NCBI RefSeq assembly: GCF_014200675.1 | Contig: NZ_JACHCI010000001.1 | Coordinates: 496,001 to 560,000 of the forward strand | DNA: 64,000 nucleotides | Origin: Janthinobacterium saanense | GTDB lineage: Bacteria; Pseudomonadota; Gammaproteobacteria; Burkholderiales; Burkholderiaceae_D | Direction of reading: 5' to 3' | In this document: one piece after another, positions 35,359-43,271 of the stretch | How the letters are laid out: the number at the start of each line of letters is the position of its first letter | Numbering within the stretch: the first letter of the stretch is position 1 | The notes under the pieces: generated by a model | Database searches by the model: none | What the model saw: the letters and a program-made list of their open reading frames with translations, nothing else | What the model was told of the DNA's origin: nothing | Made by a program: the position numbers and the translations under genes

Positions 35359-37509
35359 ATGTCTGATACACCAATTTCCTTATTTTCCGACCTTAACCTG
35401 AGCGAGCCGCTGATACGCGCGCTCAAGGATGTCGGTTACGAAACACCGTCGCCTATCCAGGCGGCAACGATTCCATTATTGCTCGCCAATCGCGACGTGC
35501 TGGGCCAGGCACAAACGGGTACCGGTAAAACCGCTGCCTTCGCCCTGCCTATCCTGTCGCGCATCGATCTGAAACAAAGCTCACCCCAAGCCCTGGTGCT
35601 GGCCCCGACGCGCGAACTGGCGATCCAGGTCGCCGAAGCGTTCCAGGTCTACGCCGCCCACATCCCTGGTTTCCACGTGCTGCCGATCTACGGCGGCCAA
35701 AGCTATGGTCCGCAACTGTCGGCGCTGCGTCGTGGCGTGCACGTCGTTGTCGGCACGCCAGGCCGCGTCATCGATCACCTGGACAAAGGTTCGCTGGACC
35801 TGTCCAAGCTGAAAACCCTGGTGCTGGACGAAGCCGATGAAATGCTGCGCATGGGCTTTATCGACGATGTCGAACGCATCTTGAAAGAAACGCCGGAAGG
35901 CCATCAAACGGCCCTGTTCTCGGCCACCATGCCATCGGTCATCAAGCGCATCGCCACCACCTACCTGAACAACCCGGCTGAAGTCACCGTGGCCGCCAAG
36001 ACGGGTACGGCGGACAACATCCGCCAGCGCTACTGGCTGGTGTCGGGCATGCACAAGCTTGACGCATTGACCCGCATCCTGGAAGCCGAAGCGTTCGACG
36101 GCATGATCATCTTTGCCCGCACCAAGCTGGGTACGGAAGAGCTGGCCGGCAAGCTGCAGGCACGTGGTTTTTCGGCTGCCGCCATCAATGGCGATATCCA
36201 GCAAGCACAGCGCGAGCGCACGATTCAGCAGTTGAAAGACGGCAAGATCGACATCCTGGTGGCAACCGACGTGGCCGCCCGCGGCCTGGACGTCGAACGC
36301 ATCAGCCACGTCATCAACTACGACGTGCCGCACGATCCGGAAAGCTATACCCACCGTATCGGCCGTACCGGCCGCGCCGGCCGCAGCGGTGAAGCGATTC
36401 TGTTCATCACCCCGCGTGAAAAGAACTTGCTGAAATCGATAGAACGCGCCACGCGCCAGCCTATCGGCATGCTGGAATTGCCGACCATCCAGGCCGTCAA
36501 TGACGTGCGTATCGCCAAGTTCAAGGAACAGATTACCGAAACCCTGGCGCTGGGTGAACTGGAACAATTCCAGTCGCTGATCGAAGATTTCGAGCGTGAG
36601 CAAAACATTCCCGCCATCGAGATCGCCGCCGCCCTGGCGAAGATGGCCCGTGGCAATGTGCCGTTGTTGCTGGACAAGAACAAGCAGCGCGAGCAAAGCA
36701 CCTGGCAAGACGACCGTCCAGTGCGCCAAGACCGTTTTGACCGTCCTGAACGCAATGACCGCAATGACCGCTTTGAGCGTAACGACCGCTTCGACCGTCC
36801 TGAGCGCAGCGAGCGTCCAGCCTTCCCTAAAAAAGAACGCATCTCGCGTCCAGCCGACGCCGGCATGCAAACTTTCCGTATCGAAGTAGGCCATCAGCAT
36901 GGCGTGAAACCTGGCAACATCGTGGGCGCCATCGCCAACGAAGCGGGCATCGATTCGAAAAACATTGGCCGTATCGAAATCTACGACGATTACAGCGTCC
37001 TCGATTTGCCGGACACCATGCCGAAAGAATTGCTGGACCAGTTGAAAGGCGTGTGGGTTGCAGGTCAGCAATTGCGCATCAGCCGTGACGGCGATGCGCC
37101 AGACCTGGCGCCAGCGAGCCCGCGCAAGCCGTTTGCCGCCAAGGCCGCGCCGGCAGCCGCGCCTGAAGCAGCGTTTGACGCAGCGCCACGGGCACCGAAG
37201 AAAGAACGTGCACGTCCAGGCGTGACGGCGTACCGCATCGAAGTGGGCCGTCAACACGCTGTAACGCCAAGCAACATCGTGGGCGCCATCGCCAACGAAG
37301 CGAACCTGGAAGCCAAGCTGATCGGCCGTATCGATATCTATGACAACTTCAGCATCCTGGATATGCCGGAAGGCATGCCACCGGAGATCCTCGACCACCT
37401 GAAAACGGTCGTCGTCTCGGGCCAGAAGCTGCGTATCAGCCTCGATGACGGCACCACGGAGCGCAAGCCTGAAGCACCGCGTCACAAGGCGCCGCGCAAG
37501 TTCAAGTAA
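35359..37509 (+). CDS. deaD: DEAD-box RNA helicase (DeaD/CsdA type) with two DbpA-like RNA-binding domains
   Basis: 716 residues from the ATG at 35359. All helicase motifs are intact: Q motif (about residue 30), AQTGTGKTAAF (Walker A at 54-58), PTRELAIQ, GTPGR, DEAD at 157-160, SAT, DVAARGLDVERI, HRIGRTGRAGRSG. A linker of Arg/Asp/Phe/Asn repeats (about 455-495, RFDRPERNDRNDRF) follows. The C-terminus has two homologous RNA-binding modules, about 504-576 and 622-696, both with RIEVG-Q-H--V-P-NIVGAIANEA and GRI-IYD. DeaD and DbpA normally carry one. The long AT-containing leader would suit cold-shock control, but I see no proof. Three hairpins follow the stop. Confidence 0.95.
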   Translation: MSDTPISLFSDLNLSEPLIRALKDVGYETPSPIQAATIPLLLANRDVLGQAQTGTGKTAAFALPILSRIDLKQSSPQALVLAPTRELAIQVAEAFQVYAAHIPGFHVLPIYGGQSYGPQLSALRRGVHVVVGTPGRVIDHLDKGSLDLSKLKTLVLDEADEMLRMGFIDDVERILKETPEGHQTALFSATMPSVIKRIATTYLNNPAEVTVAAKTGTADNIRQRYWLVSGMHKLDALTRILEAEAFDGMIIFARTKLGTEELAGKLQARGFSAAAINGDIQQAQRERTIQQLKDGKIDILVATDVAARGLDVERISHVINYDVPHDPESYTHRIGRTGRAGRSGEAILFITPREKNLLKSIERATRQPIGMLELPTIQAVNDVRIAKFKEQITETLALGELEQFQSLIEDFEREQNIPAIEIAAALAKMARGNVPLLLDKNKQREQSTWQDDRPVRQDRFDRPERNDRNDRFERNDRFDRPERSERPAFPKKERISRPADAGMQTFRIEVGHQHGVKPGNIVGAIANEAGIDSKNIGRIEIYDDYSVLDLPDTMPKELLDQLKGVWVAGQQLRISRDGDAPDLAPASPRKPFAAKAAPAAAPEAAFDAAPRAPKKERARPGVTAYRIEVGRQHAVTPSNIVGAIANEANLEAKLIGRIDIYDNFSILDMPEGMPPEILDHLKTVVVSGQKLRISLDDGTTERKPEAPRHKAPRKFK

Positions 37510-37950
37510 TGGCAGCCTCGCAGGCGCCTCCCCGGCGCCTGTGTCTCGGATTCGAGACAACTCTGTACCTGGCACCTGCGTGCCAGGTATTTATTTTCCC
37601 GCAAGAAACACTTTCCCCTCTTACGCTACCATTGCTGAAGGCCACGGCACGCCGATACTGTTTGTATCCGCACGCGCCATCTATTACCCGGCGCTTTCTC
37701 CTGAGTTAACAATGACTTGAGCAATAAATAATATTTGAATAATTTTTTTACTAAAACTCAGTCATTTATTTTTATTTTAATAAAGTCAATTTAATTGAAT
37801 TAAAGTAAATACTAAAAGGTAGCATAGTTAATTTTTATCATATTGTTTGATAGGCGTCATGTCCTATGAGCGCATATCTGGCAGGTGCTTGATGTGGTAT
37901 ATTGTTTTTATGTTTTTGTTATGCTAGTTGAGAAAAATAGAGGAGCGACA
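37510..37950. other. Gene-free stretch: tandem hairpins then very AT-rich leader
   Basis: 441 bases between the helicase and chemoreceptor genes. The first 90 hold three hairpins, listed separately. From about 37700 to 37900 the sequence is extremely AT-rich (for example TTTATTTTTATTTTAATAAA), unlike the rest of the window. It likely holds the chemoreceptor promoter. I did not find a clear sigma-28 box. No credible ORF. Confidence 0.5.
37521..37597 (+). terminator. Three consecutive hairpins; the last is an intrinsic terminator
   Basis: Hairpin 1 pairs CAGGCGCC (37521-37528) with GGCGCCTG (37534-37541). Hairpin 2 pairs TGTCTCG (37542-37548) with CGAGACA (37553-37559). Hairpin 3 pairs TACCTGGCA (37566-37574) with TGCCAGGTA (37581-37589) and runs into TTTATTTT, fitting a Rho-independent terminator. 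They start 11 bases after the helicase stop codon. Confidence 0.8.
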
Positions 37951-39582
37951 ATGCGGGTCAACACGCCTATTACGCAAAATGAATACGTATTAAATGAGGG
38001 CATGACGATTGTTTCCACTACGGATTTACAGGGAAACATCAATTATGCGAATCAGTATTTCATTGAAGTCAGCGGATTTTCAGAAATGGAATTACTGGGG
38101 GCGCCACAAAATATCCTGCGCCACCCCGATATGCCGGTCGAAGCATTTGCCGACCTGTGGGAAACCATCAAGAGCGGCATGCCGTGGACGGGCATGGTCA
38201 AGAACCGCTGCAAGAATGGCGATTTCTATTGGGTGCTGGCCAATATCACGCCCGTGATTGAAAACGGCCGCCCCATCGGCTATATGTCCGTGCGCACCAA
38301 ACCCACGCGCGAGCAGATCAACGAGGCGGCTGCCCTGTACCAAGGTTTTAAAGAGGGCAATACGTCCAAGCTGGCGATACGCAATGGCCGTATCGTGCGC
38401 CAGGGCTGGGCCGCCAGGCTGGCGGAATGGCGCAAGCTGAGCCTGCCGCAGGATATTGCCCTGCATTGTGTGATCTTTGGCCTGATCCTGATCATCCTCG
38501 GCTGCGCCGTGTGGAATATCGATGGCGAAACCAGCACGGCCACGCGCAGCTGGCTCAGTGGCGCCGCCGCCGTGGGCGTGGCCTTGGCCCTGTATTTCTG
38601 GTCGCACTTGCACAATTCGCTGGCCGCCCCCCTGAACGACGCCATCACGGTGGCGCGCAAGATGGCCGGTGGCGATTTGACGGGCACCATCGAACATGTG
38701 CGTGATGATGACATGGGTCAATTGATGGCGGCCTTGCGCCAGACCAATATCAATTTGCACAGCATCATCGGCGACGTGCGCGCCAATTTTGAAGATATCC
38801 GCATCACCACGGCCGAAATCGCCACCGGCAATATGGACTTGTCCAGCCGCACCGAGTCTCAGGCGTCCAGCCTGGAACAAACGGCGGCCAGTATGGAAGA
38901 GCTTACCTCGACCGTGCAAAACAGCGCCGAACACGTGGCCATGGCCAATGACCTGGCGCTGCAGGCGTCTGGTATCGCGGCCAAGGGCGGCGCCATCGTG
39001 ACGGAAGTGGTTACCACCATGGATGAGATCAGCAGTTCCTCGCGCAAGATTCTCGACATCATCGGCTTGATCGACGGCATCGCTTTCCAGACCAATATCC
39101 TGGCCTTGAACGCCGCCGTGGAAGCGGCGCGCGCCGGCGAGCATGGCCGCGGCTTTGCGGTGGTGGCGGGCGAAGTGCGCAGCCTGGCCCAGCGCTCGGC
39201 CACGGCTGCCAAGGAAGTCAAGCACCTGATCGACCATTCGATCGCCACCGTCAATGCGGGCACCGAGCTGACCAGCAATGCGGGCGCGACCATGACGGAA
39301 GTGATCGCCTCTGTAGCCCGCGTGACGGAAGTGATGGATGAAATCTCCTCGACCACGCGCGAACAGAACCAGGGCATAGGCCAGGTCAACCAGGCGGTGA
39401 TTCATATGGATGGCATCACGCAGCAAAACGCCGCGCTGGTGGAACAGGCAGCGGCGGCCGCCATGAACCTGGCGCAGCGCACGGACAGCGTGGCCAAGTC
39501 GATCAGCATTTTTAAACTGAAATCTTCGCCCAAGCGCAAGAGCGCTGGCGTGGGGGCGCGGGCGCTGTTGAAGGCGAGGTAA
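37951..39582 (+). CDS. PAS-type methyl-accepting chemotaxis protein (Aer-like)
   Basis: 543 residues from the ATG at 37951 (AGAGGAGCGACA upstream). A cytoplasmic PAS domain (about 10-120) has the Aer-like pattern TDLQGNINYANQYFIEVSGFSEMELLG and NGDFYWVLANITPV. Two close membrane spans (about 170-220) follow, then HAMP-like linkage and a full signalling domain. The tip LDIIGLIDGIAFQTNILALN and AGEHGRGFAVVAGEVRSLAQ is the CheA/CheW-binding hairpin. No periplasmic ligand domain exists, so it probably senses redox or energy state. No che genes are adjacent. Confidence 0.94.
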   Translation: MRVNTPITQNEYVLNEGMTIVSTTDLQGNINYANQYFIEVSGFSEMELLGAPQNILRHPDMPVEAFADLWETIKSGMPWTGMVKNRCKNGDFYWVLANITPVIENGRPIGYMSVRTKPTREQINEAAALYQGFKEGNTSKLAIRNGRIVRQGWAARLAEWRKLSLPQDIALHCVIFGLILIILGCAVWNIDGETSTATRSWLSGAAAVGVALALYFWSHLHNSLAAPLNDAITVARKMAGGDLTGTIEHVRDDDMGQLMAALRQTNINLHSIIGDVRANFEDIRITTAEIATGNMDLSSRTESQASSLEQTAASMEELTSTVQNSAEHVAMANDLALQASGIAAKGGAIVTEVVTTMDEISSSSRKILDIIGLIDGIAFQTNILALNAAVEAARAGEHGRGFAVVAGEVRSLAQRSATAAKEVKHLIDHSIATVNAGTELTSNAGATMTEVIASVARVTEVMDEISSTTREQNQGIGQVNQAVIHMDGITQQNAALVEQAAAAAMNLAQRTDSVAKSISIFKLKSSPKRKSAGVGARALLKAR

Positions 39583-39610
39583 AAAAAGTCAAACCCAGAC
39601 TGCAAATGCT

Positions 39611-39637
39611 GGGGTCGTACCCTCAGGGTACGACCCC
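39611..39637. repeat. Perfect 12-bp inverted repeat in an intergenic region
   Basis: GGGGTCGTACCC (39611-39622) and GGGTACGACCCC (39626-39637) around a TCA loop, 28 bases after the chemoreceptor stop. The following GGTCTTTGCCC is only weakly T-rich, so terminator function is possible but not clear. The compact GC palindrome has the look of a dispersed intergenic repeat, but only this copy is in the window. Confidence 0.65.
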
Positions 39638-39663
39638 GGTCTTTGCCCTTGGGGTACTCAAAC

Positions 39664-39687
39664 TGTATCAGCGTTTAAGCTGATACA
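39664..39687 (-). terminator. Hairpin over the stop codon of the last operon gene
   Basis: TGTATCAGC (39664-39672) pairs with GCTGATACA (39679-39687) around a six-base loop. The structure includes the stop codon (39668-39670) of the small lipoprotein gene. On the minus strand it is followed by GTTTG, a poor U-run, so it may act with the 39611-39637 palindrome to end the minus-strand transcript. Confidence 0.5.
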
Positions 39688-39973
39688 CCTCTCCCTGCCG
39701 CACCTGCTTCACCACCCCATCTTCCCCAAACAAAATCACAAATTCCCCCTGCGCACCGGATTGCGTCGGGTAGGTGTACATCCACACTTCATTACCGCTG
39801 TCGAAACGGATGGCCGTGCTGTCGCCCAGAGCCGTACGTACTTGCTGCTTGCTGGCGCCGATCTGCACGGTGTGTTCCAGGGTGGCGTAAGGCACATTCT
39901 TGCTCGCTTGCAAGGCGCGCGTGCCCGAGCAGGCGGTCAGCGTGGCGAGCAGCAATAGACTCAGCCACTTCAT
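39668..39973 (-). CDS. Small envelope lipoprotein, BamE/OmlA-like
   Basis: 101 residues from the ATG at 39973. Lipobox LLLATLTAC, then a small domain VQIGASKQQVRTALGDSTAI and GNEVWMYTYPTQSGAQGEFVILFGEDGVVKQV. That alternation of a helix carrying a G-S/T-x-x-x-V-x-x-x-L-G pattern and strands resembles the SmpA/OmlA (BamE-like) fold. Its ATG overlaps the stop of the gene upstream (ATGA), so the two are coupled. The fold match is by eye. Confidence 0.82.
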   Translation of the reverse strand: MKWLSLLLLATLTACSGTRALQASKNVPYATLEHTVQIGASKQQVRTALGDSTAIRFDSGNEVWMYTYPTQSGAQGEFVILFGEDGVVKQVRQGEVYQLKR

Positions 39974-40767
39974 GGCGTCACCTCGTCCATATAACGCAAT
40001 TCCAGCAAGCTGTCGTCGGGCCAGCTGGCATCCCACAGGGGCGCGTAATAACTGCGGTCCAGCAAGACCTGGCAATCGCAATAGGGCAGCGAGGCGGGTG
40101 TCTGCTCGCCGCCTGCGTACAGCATCCTGAACGGCAGCGCCAGGCGGCGTTCGCCATGCACCAACGTCACGCCAAACAGGGGGCGGTCCGCGAAGAACAA
40201 ATAATTGCCGTCGGGCTGATTGCACACCTTGTCGGTGCTGTACAACATGCTCGAGAGCCAGGCGATGATTTGCGGGTCATTTGAAATCAGGCCGGAATCC
40301 ATGCCGGCGCGGCATTCCAGGCGCAAGTCGCCCAGGCGCCGCGTATCGGGCGGCAAGCCGGGCGTGATCACCTGGGCGCGCCAGCTCATGCTGCTGGCCT
40401 TGCGGTTGGCGAGCAGCACGGCGTCTTCGCGCAAGGCTTGCTCATTGCGCACGGGCGCAAAACTGTTGTCGGCTGCCAGGGGCAGCGGCACGCTGACGGT
40501 GTCGCCGGCGATGCGCAGCTGTACGCCGCTCATGTCCACGCCGGGCTGGCGCGGCAGCAGCCGGAAGCGCAGGCTGGCCTGTGGTGCCAGCGCATGGTCG
40601 CGCTCGAAGCGGTCCACACCCTGCATCATCTTGCGGTAGGATTTATCGACCGGGTCGCGCGTGGCGTCAACCTTGACTTGCGGTACTTGTTGCGTGGGCG
40701 CAGTTTGCGCCAGCGCAATCGTGCTGTGGAGCAGTAAGCCAACTAGCAGTGGAAGTAAGGCACGCAT
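39970..40767 (-). CDS. Secreted protein of unknown function
   Basis: 265 residues with a signal peptide (MRALLPLLVGLLLHSTIALAQ). The mature part has VDKSYRKMMQGVDRFERDHALAP, a beta-rich middle, and Cys residues at RLECRAG, DKVCNQPDG and PYCDCQVL that could form disulfides. It ends LELRYMDEVTP. It overlaps the small lipoprotein gene by four bases (ATGA) and likely shares its transcript. The family is not recognised; both products act in the envelope. Confidence 0.8.
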   Translation of the reverse strand: MRALLPLLVGLLLHSTIALAQTAPTQQVPQVKVDATRDPVDKSYRKMMQGVDRFERDHALAPQASLRFRLLPRQPGVDMSGVQLRIAGDTVSVPLPLAADNSFAPVRNEQALREDAVLLANRKASSMSWRAQVITPGLPPDTRRLGDLRLECRAGMDSGLISNDPQIIAWLSSMLYSTDKVCNQPDGNYLFFADRPLFGVTLVHGERRLALPFRMLYAGGEQTPASLPYCDCQVLLDRSYYAPLWDASWPDDSLLELRYMDEVTP

Positions 40768-40821
40768 GCAGCCATGCTACGCTGTTTCGCCCAACCGCCA
40801 CGCACGCATGACTTCAGCAGC

Positions 40822-41181
40822 TCAGTATTCGGTCGATTTGCGCGCGTCCCCACGCACCAGTTCCGCCGGGTATTTCAAACGATTGAGTGCCATCTTTTCC
40901 AGCACGGCCGCGTGCAGGTCCACGCCGCTCTTGTCGGCCAGGCGCACCAGATACATCAGCACATCGGCCAGTTCGTGGCGGATGCCCGTGCGTTTCGCCT
41001 CGTCCAGTTCCGCGTCCGCGCCGGTGGCCAGCCACTGGTAGTGTTCCACCAGTTCCGCCACTTCCACCGACAGCGCCATGGCCAGGTTTTTTGGCGTATG
41101 GAACTGGTCCCAGTCGCGCTCTTGCGCAAAGGAGCGCAGGCGTGCGCGGATGTCGAGCAGGCTGTCAGCAGGCGCGCTCAT
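40822..41181 (-). CDS. MazG-like nucleotide pyrophosphohydrolase
   Basis: 119 residues, all-alpha NTP-PPase of the RS21-C6/dCTP pyrophosphatase type. The metal-binding acidic helices are visible: SVEVAELVEHYQW (ExxE type) and HELADVLMYLVRLADKSG (ExxD type), with the basic KMALNRLKYP after them. It probably removes pyrophosphate from non-canonical (d)NTPs. The start overlaps the stop of the GNAT gene by four bases (ATGA), so the two are coupled. Confidence 0.93.
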   Translation of the reverse strand: MSAPADSLLDIRARLRSFAQERDWDQFHTPKNLAMALSVEVAELVEHYQWLATGADAELDEAKRTGIRHELADVLMYLVRLADKSGVDLHAAVLEKMALNRLKYPAELVRGDARKSTEY

Positions 41182-41639
41182 GCCGCCAGCGCCAACGGTT
41201 TTTCCATGAAGACGCTGAACGGGTCGTCCGGATAACCGCCGTAGGGGCCGCGCCGCTGGTAGCCTTGGCGTGCATACAGGGCGATGGCGGCTGGCTGGTG
41301 GATGCCTGTTTCCAGTGGCAGCAGGCGGCAGCCACGCTCGAGCGCCTGCGCTTCCAGCACGGCCAGCAGGCGCTGGGCCAGGCCCAGGCCACGGCTGTCC
41401 GGATGCACATACATGCGCTTGACTTCGCCAAATTCGGGTGTGACGACGATGGCGCCGCAGGCGACTGCCAGGCCGTTTGCATCGCGCGCGACGGCAAACA
41501 GCAAGGAGGCCGGCGGCAGCGACGCCAGATCCAGCGAGTACACGCTGTCAGCCGGATACAGGCTTTGCTGGTAGGCGTCGAGCTCGGCGATCAGGGCCAG
41601 CACATCGGCTTGTTGCGGCGATTCAAGATGGATTTGCAT
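41178..41639 (-). CDS. GNAT family N-acetyltransferase
   Basis: 153 residues from the ATG at 41639. Acetyl-CoA-binding motif A: EVKRMYVHPDSRGLGLAQRLLAVLEAQALERGC (R-G-L-G-L-A). The C-terminal part ALYARQGYQRRGPYGGYPDDPFSVFMEKPL is standard. Substrate unknown. There is no SD directly before this ATG. It sits inside a perfect inverted repeat and overlaps a short upstream ORF, suggesting coupled translation; a GTG at 41678 is an alternative in-frame start. Placed between the P450 and the MazG-like gene. Confidence 0.9.
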   Translation of the reverse strand: MQIHLESPQQADVLALIAELDAYQQSLYPADSVYSLDLASLPPASLLFAVARDANGLAVACGAIVVTPEFGEVKRMYVHPDSRGLGLAQRLLAVLEAQALERGCRLLPLETGIHQPAAIALYARQGYQRRGPYGGYPDDPFSVFMEKPLALAA

Positions 41640-41670
41640 GGGGAAAGTACATAAAATGTGATTTCCCCAT
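41623..41670 (-). CDS. Possible 15-residue leader peptide overlapping the GNAT start
   Basis: AGGAG (41678-41682, inside the last codons of the P450 gene) lies seven bases before the ATG at 41670. The frame reads MGKSHFMYFPHANPS and stops at 41623-41625, so it spans the GNAT ATG in another frame. The good SD belongs to this ORF, not to the GNAT gene. It may be a translational-coupling leader or a coincidence of overlapping signals. Confidence 0.35.
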   Translation of the reverse strand: MGKSHFMYFPHANPS

Positions 41671-41671
41671 G
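41637..41671. promoter_or_regulatory. Perfect 10-bp inverted repeat covering the GNAT start codon
   Basis: CATGGGGAAA (41637-41646) and TTTCCCCATG (41662-41671) are exact complements around 15 bases. In the mRNA the structure would contain the start codon of the GNAT gene in one arm and that of the possible leader peptide in the other. No T-run follows. It lies between the P450 stop and the GNAT start. Confidence 0.55.
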
Positions 41672-41674
41672 GTA

Positions 41675-43120
41675 TCACTCCTGCTTCTTTAGGCGCATCG
41701 ACAGGCCCACGGGCGACATCACAAAACCCATCAATTCCTGCGCCTCGCCACCATCGGGCGTATCGATCCCGGCAATATCGAAACTGCCCAGCAGCATGGC
41801 CATGGCGATCTTGATTTCCAGCAAGGCCAGATAGCGGCCGGGGCAGGTGCGCAAGCCGGAGCCGAAAGGCATGGCCGCCCGCTTGTTGTTGGTCTCGTGT
41901 TCGCCCTCGGCCAGCCAGCGCTCGGGCTTGAATGCTTGCGCATCGGCAAAATGCGTATCGGATACCGTATCGTGGCGCATCAGGCAGCAAATCATGGTGC
42001 CGGCCGGGATGGCGATGTCGGCGATGACGGTGTCGCGCAGCGCTTCGAGCGGGATATACGGCGCCACCGGTTTCAAGCGCATCGCTTCGCTGGCGCAGGC
42101 GCCCAGGTAGTCCAGGCTATCCATTTGCTCGATCGTGAAGGCGGAAACATCGGGCGCCAGGCGGCGTACTTCGTCGCGCGCCTTGGCCAAGGCTTGCGGA
42201 TTGCGCTGCAGCAGATACAGCATCCATGAAAGCGTGTTGGCCGTTGTGTCTTCACCCGCCAGCAAGATGGTCAGCACATTGCCCGCCACATTGCCGTCGT
42301 TGACGCCGCTGTCTTTTTCATCGGCTGCGCCTATCATCGCTTCGAGCAGATTGGGCGGACGCTCGCGGCGCACCGGGTCTTGCGCCATGCGCAACCGTGC
42401 CTGTGCTATCAGATCGGCTATCGCCAGCTTCAGGGCCGCCATGTCGCGGTCGAGGCGGTGGTCGCGCGGCAGCTTGACATAGCGCCAGTAGGGCACAAGG
42501 GACAGGCTGCGCCGCGCCACGGCCGGCAGAATCGCATCCAGATGGCGCTGGATCACGTCGTCGCCCGCTTCCAGGGTATTGACCTCGGTGCCGAAGGCCA
42601 GGCCGGCGATGATGTCGACCGTGTAGCGCTTTAAATCGTCATCGAGGTTGATGGTCTGGCCGTGCGCGGCGGCGTGAGCCCAGCGCCGCTGCAAACGCTG
42701 CGCTACCGTCACCAGCGAGGGAAAATACGCCTTGATGGCGCCGGGCGCCATGCCGGCCATGACCATGCGGCGCTGGTTGCGCCAGGTGGCGCCTTCGGCC
42801 AGGAACACGCCAGGCTGGCTGCCCATCTCTTCGGCGACGATGACGCTGCTGAGGGGCCGGCGAAAGCCATCCGGACGGTCGCGCAGTATGGCGGTAATCG
42901 CCTCGCTATCGGAGACCACCAGCATCAATTGCGGACCAAACCAGGCGCGCACGAAGGGACCGTAGCGCTGTGCCCAGCCTTCCATGTCGAGGTGGATGCG
43001 TGGCAGTTTGACTTGCAGGCTATTTCCGATAAAGGGCAGTGCCCAGGGTCCCGGCAATTGGCGGATCTGGCGCAGCGGACGACTATTCGATGGTGTGGCG
43101 GTGTGATCGAGTGGCGGCAT
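41675..43120 (-). CDS. Cytochrome P450
   Basis: Haem-thiolate monooxygenase. 481 residues from the ATG at 43120 (CAGGAGCACGCC upstream). Proline-rich start LPGPWALPFIGNSL, I-helix oxygen-activation motif LLAGEDTTANTLSWMLYLL, the E-x-x-R motif in ASEAMRLKPVAP, PERW (FKPERWLAEG), and the haem ligand C426 in FGSGLRTCPGRYLA. There is no membrane anchor, so it is probably soluble, although the CYP102/CYP4-like N-terminus resembles fatty-acid hydroxylases. No ferredoxin or reductase gene is next to it. It faces a divergent AraC-type regulator and heads a run of five minus-strand genes. Confidence 0.95.
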   Translation of the reverse strand: MPPLDHTATPSNSRPLRQIRQLPGPWALPFIGNSLQVKLPRIHLDMEGWAQRYGPFVRAWFGPQLMLVVSDSEAITAILRDRPDGFRRPLSSVIVAEEMGSQPGVFLAEGATWRNQRRMVMAGMAPGAIKAYFPSLVTVAQRLQRRWAHAAAHGQTINLDDDLKRYTVDIIAGLAFGTEVNTLEAGDDVIQRHLDAILPAVARRSLSLVPYWRYVKLPRDHRLDRDMAALKLAIADLIAQARLRMAQDPVRRERPPNLLEAMIGAADEKDSGVNDGNVAGNVLTILLAGEDTTANTLSWMLYLLQRNPQALAKARDEVRRLAPDVSAFTIEQMDSLDYLGACASEAMRLKPVAPYIPLEALRDTVIADIAIPAGTMICCLMRHDTVSDTHFADAQAFKPERWLAEGEHETNNKRAAMPFGSGLRTCPGRYLALLEIKIAMAMLLGSFDIAGIDTPDGGEAQELMGFVMSPVGLSMRLKKQE

Positions 43121-43137
43121 GGCGTGCTCCTGCTGAA

Positions 43138-43176
43138 TGTTGAAGATACATGTTGAAGATGCGTGTTGAGGATGGC
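43138..43176. repeat. Three tandem 13-bp direct repeats upstream of the P450 gene
   Basis: TGTTGAAGATACA (43138-43150), TGTTGAAGATGCG (43151-43163) and TGTTGAGGATGGC (43164-43176), head to tail, start 18 bases from the P450 ATG, in the spacer shared with the AraC-type regulator. The spacing of just over one helical turn suits a protein-binding array. They could be the regulator's operator or act in the P450 leader. Confidence 0.7.
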
Positions 43177-43271
43177 TTGACTGTACGCGCCGCACGGTGC
43201 CGCGTATTGAACGTTTACGACATCATCACAGGTATTTTCACCGCGTTGCAAATTATGCCACTCGCTGTAGA

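Noticed and set aside
35581-37575. Long minus-strand frame (about 664 codons) opposite the DEAD-box helicase
   Set aside because: It is the antisense of a complete helicase with all motifs. Composition is His/Arg/Gln-rich and there is no ribosome-binding site; a GC-bias shadow.
43138-43176. CRISPR-like array
   Set aside because: Only three 13-bp units without spacers and no cas genes; reported as a direct repeat instead.
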